NCBI GenBank assembly: GCA_007118045.1
Contig: SKTG01000334.1
Location: 1-13,775, forward strand
DNA from: Nitriliruptoraceae bacterium
Lineage (GTDB): Bacteria; Actinomycetota; Nitriliruptoria; Nitriliruptorales; Nitriliruptoraceae
DNA: 13,775 nt
Direction of reading: 5' to 3'
Shown here: positions 6,608 to 12,671 of the stretch, one piece after another
Numbering within the stretch: the stretch's first letter is position 1
Layout of the letters: every line of letters begins with the position of its first letter
Program-made: the position numbers and the translations under genes
Notes under the pieces: generated by a model
Told to the model about the DNA's origin: nothing
Seen by the model: the letters and a program-made list of their open reading frames with translations, nothing else
Databases searched by the model: none

Positions 6608-9097
6608 GTGGGCAAGCTCGGCAAGCACGAGTACAGCACGGAGATCGACGGCAAGACGATCACCTTCGAAGCCGGGACCCTGGCCGCCCAGGCGGGTGGC
6701 GCTGTGGTCACCAGCATCGGGGACACGAAGGTCCTGACCACGACCACCGCGTCCAAGCAGGTCAAGGACTTCCTGCCGTTCTTCCCCCTCACCATCGAGG
6801 TGGAGGAGCGGATGTACGCCAGCGGCCAGATCCCGGGATCGTTCTTCAAGCGCGAGGGACGCCCCTCGGAGAACGCGATCCTGGTCTGCCGTCTCACCGA
6901 CCGGCCCCTGCGCCCCACCTTCGCGGAGGGGCTGCGCAACGAGGTCCAGGTCGTCAACACGATCATCCAGACCACGCAGTTCGACCCGTACGACGTCGTG
7001 GCGATGAACGGGTCGTCCGCCTCCACGATGCTCTCCGGCCTGCCCTTCGACGGGCCCGTCGCCGCGGTGCGCTACGCACTGCTGCGCGACGGCAGCTGGG
7101 TCGCGTTCCCGTCCTTCGAGGAGCTCGAGGAGGAGGCCGTGTTCAACATGGTCATCTCCGGGCGCGTCGAGGACGACGGCGAGGTCGCGATACTGATGAT
7201 CGAGGCGGAGGCCACCCCCGACTCCTGGATCAAGATCGACATGGGCGGTACCGCCCCCACCGAGCAGGTCATCGGTGAGGGCATCGAGGCCGTCAAGCCC
7301 GTCATCAAGCAGCTGTGCGAGGCCCAGCAGGCGTTCGTCGACGACGTCGGGCGCACCGTGGACGACTACCCGTTGTTCCTCGACCACAGCGACGAGGTCT
7401 TCGACCAGGTCTTCGGGTTCGCGGCCGACAAGGTGGAGACGATCTACCGGGAGGCCGACAGCGGCAAGGCCGAGAAGGACGACAAGCTCGCCGAGGTCAA
7501 GGCCGCGGCCGTGGAGCACGTCGTCGCCAACGGCCCGGCCGATCTCGATGAGGAGGCCCGCGGCAAGGAGGCGGGCGAGGCGTTCCGCACCACGGAGAAG
7601 AAGGTGGTGCGCAAGCTGATCGTCGAGGAGGGCTTCCGCGTCGACGGACGCGGCGTCACCGAGCTGCGGGAGGTCACCGCGGACGTCGGTGTCCTGCCCA
7701 AGACCCACGGCTCGTCGCTCTTCCAGCGCGGCGAGACCCAGGTCATGTCGGTGCTCGCGCTCGGCACCGCCCGTGAGGGCCAGCGGATCGACACGCTCGA
7801 CCCGGTGGACGAGAAGCTGTTCATGCACCACTACAACATGCCGCCCTACTCGACCGGCGAAGCCGGCCGCGTGGGTTCGCCGAAGCGGCGCGAGATCGGC
7901 CACGGCGCGCTCGCCGAGCGAGCGATCATCCCGGTGCTGCCCGAACAGGACGAGTGGCCCTACGCCATGCGCATCGTCTCTGACGTTCTCAGCTCCAACG
8001 GCTCGACGTCCATGGGGTCGGTGTGTGCGACCTCGTTGGCGCTCATGGACGGCGGTGTGCCGGTCCACGCGGCCGTGTCGGGCATCGCCATGGGTCTGGT
8101 CTACGAGAACGGCAAGTACACCACCCTGACCGACATCCAGGGCGTCGAGGACTTCTTCGGCGACATGGACTTCAAGGTCGCCGGGCCGGAGAACTTCATC
8201 ACGGCGCTGCAGCTCGACACCAAGCTCGCCGGCATCCCGGCGCAGGTGCTCCAGGATGCGCTGCTCCAGGCGCGGGACGCGCGGATGCAGATCCTGGACG
8301 TGATGAACGAGGCCATCCCCGAGCCCCGCGAGGAGGTCGCCGAGACGGCACCGCGCGTGGAGATCGTGCGGATCCCGCAGGACAAGATCGGCGCGGTCAT
8401 CGGTCCTCGCGGCGCGATCATCAAGGAGCTGGTCGAGGAGACCGGCGCGCAGATCGACGTGGACGAGGAAGGCGGTGGCGGGGTCGTCAAGATCTACGCC
8501 AGCACCAAGTCCATCGCCCAGGACGCCCTGGACCGCGTCAACGCGATCGCCAACCCGCAGATGCCCGAGAAGGGTGAGCGCTACCACGCCACGGTCGTCA
8601 AGACCGTCGACTTCGGTGCTTTCGTGTCGCTGACCCCGGGTACGGACGGGTTGCTGCACATCTCGGAGCTGTCGAAGATGGCCGGCAAGCGCCTCGGTCA
8701 CGCCGAGGAGGCCGTCGACGTCGGCGAGCAGGTGCTCGTCGAGGTTCTCGACGTGCTCGACGGTGGTCGCAAGTTCAAGCTGCAGTACGTCGGTGAGAAG
8801 GCCGGTGTCGACGACGCGGGGACGGCCGACGCCGACGCCGACGCTCCCGCAGAGGACACCTCGGAGCAGCGCTCCGGCGGTGGATCGTCGCGCGGCGGTC
8901 GGCGGCGTGGCGGTCGCGACCGTGACCAGCGCGGCGGCAAGGAGACCGAGCCTGCTGCCGCCGAGCGTGGCAGCGGCGGCGAGGCCGGTGGCGACCGCGA
9001 CAGCGGGGGCGACCGCGGCGGCGACGGCGACCGCGGCTCCGAGGGCGGCGGGCGTACCCGCACCCGGACCCGCAGTCGTTCACGCGACCGCGACTGA
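6608..9097 (+). CDS. pnp: Polyribonucleotide nucleotidyltransferase (PNPase)
   Basis: PNPase is the phosphate-dependent 3'-5' exoribonuclease, which can also add 3' tails; in Actinobacteria it is the main tail-adding enzyme. The product is 829 residues. Start GTG 6608 has an excellent GAGGAGG Shine-Dalgarno at 6595-6601; an upstream in-frame GTG at 6566 lies in a hairpin with no such site. Domain order: RNase PH 1 (about 1-150, with FLPFFPLTIEVEERMYASG and GSFFKREGRPSE), helical domain, RNase PH 2 (from about 335, with FRVDGRG, HHYNMPPYSTGEAGR, the phosphate-site region NGSTSMGSVCATSLALMDGG, and metal-binding D515 and D521 in EDFFGDMDFK), KH with IGPRG (GPRG 599-602), and S1 (about 657-727, with VKTVDFGAFV and GLLHISELS). 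An acidic linker (DADADA) and a 75-residue Arg/Gly/Asp-rich tail (755-829) extend beyond the core. All catalytic residues I can align are present. Confidence 0.98.
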   Translation: MGKLGKHEYSTEIDGKTITFEAGTLAAQAGGAVVTSIGDTKVLTTTTASKQVKDFLPFFPLTIEVEERMYASGQIPGSFFKREGRPSENAILVCRLTDRPLRPTFAEGLRNEVQVVNTIIQTTQFDPYDVVAMNGSSASTMLSGLPFDGPVAAVRYALLRDGSWVAFPSFEELEEEAVFNMVISGRVEDDGEVAILMIEAEATPDSWIKIDMGGTAPTEQVIGEGIEAVKPVIKQLCEAQQAFVDDVGRTVDDYPLFLDHSDEVFDQVFGFAADKVETIYREADSGKAEKDDKLAEVKAAAVEHVVANGPADLDEEARGKEAGEAFRTTEKKVVRKLIVEEGFRVDGRGVTELREVTADVGVLPKTHGSSLFQRGETQVMSVLALGTAREGQRIDTLDPVDEKLFMHHYNMPPYSTGEAGRVGSPKRREIGHGALAERAIIPVLPEQDEWPYAMRIVSDVLSSNGSTSMGSVCATSLALMDGGVPVHAAVSGIAMGLVYENGKYTTLTDIQGVEDFFGDMDFKVAGPENFITALQLDTKLAGIPAQVLQDALLQARDARMQILDVMNEAIPEPREEVAETAPRVEIVRIPQDKIGAVIGPRGAIIKELVEETGAQIDVDEEGGGGVVKIYASTKSIAQDALDRVNAIANPQMPEKGERYHATVVKTVDFGAFVSLTPGTDGLLHISELSKMAGKRLGHAEEAVDVGEQVLVEVLDVLDGGRKFKLQYVGEKAGVDDAGTADADADAPAEDTSEQRSGGGSSRGGRRRGGRDRDQRGGKETEPAAAERGSGGEAGGDRDSGGDRGGDGDRGSEGGGRTRTRTRSRSRDRD

Positions 9098-9109
9098 CGC
9101 TCCGCACCG

Positions 9110-9150
9110 CACGACCCCGGAGGGCGGCCCGAAGGCCGCCCTCCGTCGTG
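9110..9150 (+). terminator. Terminator hairpin after pnp
   Basis: An 11-bp perfect stem, GGAGGGCGGCC (9119-9129) and GGCCGCCCTCC (9134-9144), is capped by the tetraloop CGAA. A further 6-bp stem, CACGAC (9110-9115) with GTCGTG (9145-9150), continues it after a CCC bulge. The structure begins 13 bases after the pnp stop and is followed by TCCCGG rather than a T-tract, as is usual for high-GC actinobacterial terminators. It separates the rpsO-pnp unit from the M16 gene. Confidence 0.8.
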
Positions 9151-9251
9151 TCCCGGCCGCTGCCGGCGCGCGCCGGAACGGACACCACCCCGGCCTCGGG
9201 TGCGGCCGTCCCGGCATCGGATGCGGCGTCACGGCATCCGGCGTGGCCGCC

Positions 9252-9257
9252 TACCCT
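9252..9257 (+). promoter_or_regulatory. Candidate -10 box for the M16-MBL unit
   Basis: TACCCT at 9252-9257 fits TANNNT and lies in the 193-base gap between pnp and the M16 gene, downstream of the pnp terminator. A start near 9264 would leave a leader of about 27 bases before GTG 9291. The -35 region (around 9229-9235) has no good match, so the call rests on the -10 box and position. Confidence 0.3.
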
Positions 9258-9290
9258 CGGGGGACCACGTCCCCGTCCGACCGGAACCCC

Positions 9291-10556
9291 GTGGCCTACG
9301 AGCGCACCACCCTGCCGTCCGGCGTGACGGTCGTGACCGAGCACATCCCGTCCGTGCGGTCCGTCTCGCTGGGGTTGTGGGTCTCGGTCGGTTCGCGCGA
9401 CGAGCGACCGGAGCAGGCCGGCTGCTCCCACTTCCTGGAGCACCTGCTGTTCAAGGGCACGAGCACCCGCAGCGCCCGGGACATCGCGGAGGCGCTCGAT
9501 GCGGTCGGAGGCGAGCTCAACGCCTTCACCTCGAAGGAGCTGACCTGCTTCTACGCGCGCGTGCTCGACGAGGACCTGCCCCTGGCCTTCGAGGTGCTCG
9601 CCGACATGATCGTCGATGCGCGCAACGACGAGCGGGACGTCGATGCGGAACGTCAGGTGGTGCTCTCGGAGCTCGACGAGCTGCACGAGGCACCGGACGA
9701 GCTCGTGCACGCGGACTTCTGCGAGCTCGTGCTCGGCGACCACCCACTCGCCGCGGAGACGCTGGGCACGCTCCAGTCGGTGACGAGGCTCGAGCGCGAC
9801 ACCATCCACGCCTACTACCTCGAAGCCTACCGGCCGGAGACCCTGACCGTCGCCGCCGCGGGCAACCTCGAGCACGCGGAGGTCGTGGAGCTCACGGATG
9901 CGCTGCTCGGCGACCTCGGGCGACCGGGTGGGTCGCGGGCACCACGGACCCCGCCCCAGCACTACCGGGCCGGCGAGCTGCACCTGCGGCCCCGACCGAG
10001 CGAGCAGGCCCACGTGGTGATGGGTGGCGGTGGGCTGACGCAACAGGACGAGGACCGCTGGGCCATGCGGGTGCTCGACGCGCTGCTCGGGGGCGGCATG
10101 TCCTCCCGGCTGTTCCAGGAGATCCGCGAGGTCAGGGGTCTGGCCTACACCACCTTCAGCTACGCCGCCTCCTACACCGACGGCGGTCTGGTCGGGGCGT
10201 ACGCCGGGACCTCGCCCGGCAAGGTCGACGAGGTGCTCGACGTGCTGCGGTACGAGCTCGACCGGGCCGCGAGCGACGTCACCGCCGCCGAGGTCGAACG
10301 GGCGAAGGGGGCCCTGACGGGCGCCACGGTCCTCGGCCTGGAGGACACCGGCTCACGGATGTCCCGGCTCGGCAAGCAGGTCGCCACGGGTGCGCCGATC
10401 GTGACCGTCGACGAGGCCCTGGAGCGGATCGCCGCCGTGGACGTCGGTGCGGTCCGCGACGTCGCCGACCGGGTGCTCGGCGGCGGCCGCGACCTCGCCG
10501 TCGTGGGGCCGTTCGACGAGGGTGACCGCGACCGCTTCCTCGCCAGGTTGGGCTGA
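9291..10556 (+). CDS. M16 family (insulinase/PepR-like) zinc metallopeptidase
   Basis: The product is 421 residues from GTG 9291, close to the usual length of single-chain bacterial M16B peptidases. The inverted zinc motif HxxEH is H47-F-L-E50-H51 in AGCSHFLEHLLFKGT, and the distal zinc-binding glutamate is probably E127 in ERQVVLSELDE. GGELNAFTSKELTCFYARV (73-91) and the C-terminal half with LLGGGMSSRLFQEIRE and RGLAYTTFSY are family hallmarks of the two homologous M16 domains. A Shine-Dalgarno is poor; an in-frame GTG at 9243 is an alternative start but would overlap the putative -10 box. A homologue (pepR in mycobacteria, YmxG/MlpA in Bacillus) commonly follows pnp. No signal peptide is seen, so it is likely cytoplasmic. 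Substrates are unknown for this clade. The next gene starts 4 bases after its stop. Confidence 0.95.
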   Translation: MAYERTTLPSGVTVVTEHIPSVRSVSLGLWVSVGSRDERPEQAGCSHFLEHLLFKGTSTRSARDIAEALDAVGGELNAFTSKELTCFYARVLDEDLPLAFEVLADMIVDARNDERDVDAERQVVLSELDELHEAPDELVHADFCELVLGDHPLAAETLGTLQSVTRLERDTIHAYYLEAYRPETLTVAAAGNLEHAEVVELTDALLGDLGRPGGSRAPRTPPQHYRAGELHLRPRPSEQAHVVMGGGGLTQQDEDRWAMRVLDALLGGGMSSRLFQEIREVRGLAYTTFSYAASYTDGGLVGAYAGTSPGKVDEVLDVLRYELDRAASDVTAAEVERAKGALTGATVLGLEDTGSRMSRLGKQVATGAPIVTVDEALERIAAVDVGAVRDVADRVLGGGRDLAVVGPFDEGDRDRFLARLG

Positions 10557-10560
10557 AGAC

Positions 10561-11379
10561 GTGGGCGCGGTCACCGGATGGCAGGAGGTCGCGGACCGGA
10601 TCTGGGTGCGTCGGTACGAGCCGTTCGACGTCAACGTGACGGTCGTGGCCGGCGGCCACGGTGCGCTGCTGATCGACACGCGGACCACGCTGGTGGAGGC
10701 CACGGAGGTCCGCGAGCAGCTGCGGGAGCTGCCGATCGGTCCGCTCACGGCCCTGGTCCTGACCCACGCCCACCTCGACCACTGCCTCGGTGCGGGTGCC
10801 TTCGGTGAGCTGCCGGTGTACGCGAGCGCCGGCTGTCGCGAGCAGCTGCAGCGACACGGCATCTCGCAGCGGGAACGGTGGCTCGAGTGGCTGCCGGAGG
10901 AACGCCATGCCGACCTGCGGGCGAGCCCGTTGCCGATACCCGATCGCACGGTGACCGACCGGCGGCGGCTCGATCTCGGCGATCGGGACGTCGACCTGGC
11001 GGTGCTGGGGCGCGGGCACACGGACCACGACCTGATCGCGCACGTCCCCGACGCGTCCACGGTGCTGGCCGGCGACCTCGTCGAGGTGGGTGGTCCACCC
11101 CAGTTCCACGACGCCTACCCGTTCGAGTGGGCCCCCACGCTCTCGCGGTTGGAGGCGTTCGGAGCCACGGTCACGGTGCCCGGCCACGGGGCGCCGGCGG
11201 ACGGAGCAGTGGTCGCCGGGCAACGCGAGGACCTGGCCCACCTGGCGGCGCTGTGTCGGGAGGTGCTCGGCGGCATCCGCGGGCGCCGGAGTGCCGTGGC
11301 GGCCTCGCCGTTCCCCGAAGCGACGACGACGGTGGCCCTGGACCGGGCCGCGGCCACCCGGGACGCGCCGGCGGTCTGA
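10561..11379 (+). CDS. Metallo-beta-lactamase fold hydrolase
   Basis: The product is 272 residues from GTG 10561. The full set of binuclear metal ligands is visible: THAHLDH (H69, H71, D73, H74), H153 in GRGHTDHD, D172 in LAGDLVE, and H209 in VPGHG. The N-terminal part, from VNVTVVAGGHGALLIDT, forms the first strands of the alpha-beta/beta-alpha fold. There is no signal peptide. The family covers glyoxalase II-like thioesterases, lactonases, beta-lactamases and nucleases; nothing in the motifs decides among them. The absence of a beta-CASP or RNase J/Z signature argues against an RNA nuclease. The C-terminal ~45 residues are Ala/Arg-rich and look variable. It lies 4 bases after the M16 gene, so the two are almost surely cotranscribed. 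Confidence 0.9.
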   Translation: MGAVTGWQEVADRIWVRRYEPFDVNVTVVAGGHGALLIDTRTTLVEATEVREQLRELPIGPLTALVLTHAHLDHCLGAGAFGELPVYASAGCREQLQRHGISQRERWLEWLPEERHADLRASPLPIPDRTVTDRRRLDLGDRDVDLAVLGRGHTDHDLIAHVPDASTVLAGDLVEVGGPPQFHDAYPFEWAPTLSRLEAFGATVTVPGHGAPADGAVVAGQREDLAHLAALCREVLGGIRGRRSAVAASPFPEATTTVALDRAAATRDAPAV

Positions 11380-11400
11380 CGGGACCGGCCCGCCGCCGGC
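11367..11400 (+). terminator. Terminator-like hairpin spanning the MBL stop codon
   Basis: GCCGGCGG (11367-11374) pairs with CCGCCGGC (11393-11400), and inside them CGGG (11380-11383) pairs with CCCG (11389-11392) around loop ACCGG. The 5' side carries a 5-base bulge, TCTGA, that contains the stop codon TGA (11377-11379). The stem is 12 bp in total with no T-tract. It lies just upstream of the dapB -10 box and plausibly ends the M16-MBL transcript. Confidence 0.5.
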
Positions 11401-11414
11401 TCCACGGGGAGGAG

Positions 11415-11420
11415 TACGCT
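11415..11420 (+). promoter_or_regulatory. Candidate -10 box for dapB
   Basis: TACGCT at 11415-11420 fits TANNNT in the 80-base gap between the MBL gene and dapB; transcription would start near 11427. The matching -35 position falls in the arm of the preceding hairpin and is not recognisable. Confidence 0.4.
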
Positions 11421-11459
11421 GCCGCGCCTCTAGCGGTCGGTGTGTCCAGGGGAGGTCCC

Positions 11460-12239
11460 GTGCGGGTCGGAGTGGTCGGAGCGGCAGGGCGTATGGGCGC
11501 CGAGGTGTGTCGCGCGGTCAGCGGCGCCGACGACCTGGAGCTGGTGGCCGCCGTCGACCGGGCCGGTGGTGGGCGCGCCGTGCGCGAGGTCGCAGGTGTG
11601 GACGCGGACCTCGTCGTCGCGGACGAGCTCGCGGCGCTCACCGACGCGGGCGCCGAGGTGGCCGTCGAGTTCACGGGTCCCGCCTCCGTCGGCGACAACC
11701 TCTGCTGGCTGCTCGAGCACGGCATCCACGCCGTCGTGGGGGCGACGGGCATCGCGGACGAACAGCTCGAGCGGGCGCGCTCGCTGGCGGCCGAGGGCGC
11801 GGCCAACGCACTGCTGGCCCCCAACTTCGCCATCGGCGCGGTCCTGCTCATGCGGTTCGCGGAGCAGGCGGCTCGGCACCTCCCACACGTCGAGGTCGTG
11901 GAGCTGCACCACGACCAGAAGCTCGACGCGCCGTCCGGCACCGCGCTGCGGACGGCGGAGATGATCGCCGCCGCGCGCGCGGAGAGCCCCGACGTGCCGC
12001 TGGGGGACGACCGGCATCCGGGTGCGCGTGGGGCCGATCACGAGGGCGTCAGGGTGCACAGCCTGCGGCTGCCCGGTCTGGTGGCGCATCAGGAGGTCGT
12101 GTTCGGAGGACAGGGGCAGACGCTCACGCTGCGCCACGACTCCCTCGATCGCAGCTCGTTCATGCCGGGCGTGCTGCTCGCCTGCCGTCGCGTCGCCTCG
12201 TTGGACGGCCTCGTGGTCGGTCTCGACCGGCTGCTCTGA
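11460..12239 (+). CDS. dapB: 4-hydroxy-tetrahydrodipicolinate reductase
   Basis: DapB reduces 4-hydroxy-tetrahydrodipicolinate to tetrahydrodipicolinate with NAD(P)H in the lysine/diaminopimelate pathway, supplying lysine and the peptidoglycan cross-linking residue. The product is 259 residues, near the family length. Start GTG 11460 follows an AGGGGAGG Shine-Dalgarno (11448-11455). Motifs: the Rossmann loop GAAGRMG (7-13), FTGPASV (71-77), GATG (94-97), APNFAIG (120-126), and the active-site block ELHHDQKLDAPSGTA (148-162) with H150, H151 and K154. Toward the C-terminus are RLPGLVAHQEVVFGGQGQTL, then HDSLDRSSFMPGVLLA. It appears to have its own promoter box and leads a two-gene unit with the small metallopeptidase-like gene 3 bases downstream. 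Confidence 0.98.
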   Translation: MRVGVVGAAGRMGAEVCRAVSGADDLELVAAVDRAGGGRAVREVAGVDADLVVADELAALTDAGAEVAVEFTGPASVGDNLCWLLEHGIHAVVGATGIADEQLERARSLAAEGAANALLAPNFAIGAVLLMRFAEQAARHLPHVEVVELHHDQKLDAPSGTALRTAEMIAAARAESPDVPLGDDRHPGARGADHEGVRVHSLRLPGLVAHQEVVFGGQGQTLTLRHDSLDRSSFMPGVLLACRRVASLDGLVVGLDRLL

Positions 12240-12242
12240 CCC

Positions 12243-12587
12243 GTGCAGCCGGTCCCCGCCCCACGCTTCGAGGAACTCGTCGGCGAAGCCCTCGACGAGG
12301 TCCCCGAGCAGCTGTGGGAGATGTTCGAGAACGTCGTGGTGCTGATCGAGGACCGCGACGAGGATGAGCCCGAGCTGCTGGGTGTCTACGACGGCGTCCC
12401 GCTGACCGAGCGTGACGACTACGGCGGCGTCACCCCCGACGTGATCCGGATCTTCCGGCTGCCCCTCTGCGAGCACGTCTCCGACGAGGACGAGCTCGTC
12501 GACGAGGTCTACATCACCGTGGTCCACGAGTTCGCCCACCACCTCGGCATCGACGACGAGCGTCTGCACGAGCTCGGGTGGGCCTAG
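12243..12587 (+). CDS. Small metallopeptidase-family protein (zincin-like, DUF1025 type)
   Basis: The product is 114 residues from GTG 12243, three bases after the dapB stop, with no clear Shine-Dalgarno, so translation is probably coupled. The zinc-binding motif is VVHEFAHHLGIDDERLHELGWA at the very end: HExxHxxGxxD with H95, E96, H99 and D105. The N-terminal half has FEELVGEALDEVPEQLWEMFENVVVLIED and LLGVYDGVPLTERD, both typical of the short zincin-like family often annotated 'metallopeptidase family protein'. Proteins of this family usually end near the (L)GW that follows the motif, so the gene looks complete. It is strikingly acidic. No signal peptide or membrane segment is visible. Substrate and proteolytic activity are unknown for the family. 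This is the only gene here with a TAG stop. Confidence 0.9.
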   Translation: MQPVPAPRFEELVGEALDEVPEQLWEMFENVVVLIEDRDEDEPELLGVYDGVPLTERDDYGGVTPDVIRIFRLPLCEHVSDEDELVDEVYITVVHEFAHHLGIDDERLHELGWA

Positions 12588-12597
12588 GAGCCTGGGT

Positions 12598-12617
12598 CAG
12601 TAACCGCGAGGTTGCTG
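12598..12617 (+). terminator. Hairpin with GNRA-type loop between the dapB unit and the IS transposase
   Basis: CAGTAACC (12598-12605) pairs with GGTTGCTG (12610-12617) with one G-U wobble, closed by the loop GCGA. It starts 11 bases after the small metallopeptidase gene's stop. It may be the terminator of the dapB unit or part of the IS left end; sequence alone does not decide. Confidence 0.4.
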
Positions 12618-12671
12618 GGATGTCGCCGGGTTGGTTGCCAGACTACGGGGGTCGTCGAGACGTGGGTGGTG

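Noticed and set aside
6341..8701. 786-codon open frame on the minus strand opposite rpsO/pnp
   Set aside because: It mirrors a certain pnp gene. Long antisense frames arise at this GC content because stop codons are rare, and its translation shows only low-complexity Leu/Asp/Val/Arg-rich sequence without family motifs.
11401..11459. Lysine riboswitch upstream of dapB
   Set aside because: The gap of about 80 bases is far too short for a lysine riboswitch aptamer, and no fitting structure is visible.
12588..12671. A defined left inverted repeat or target duplication for the IS
   Set aside because: The right end is outside the window, so no repeat pair can be compared. Candidate motifs such as GGTTGCT/GGTTGCC are too short to trust.
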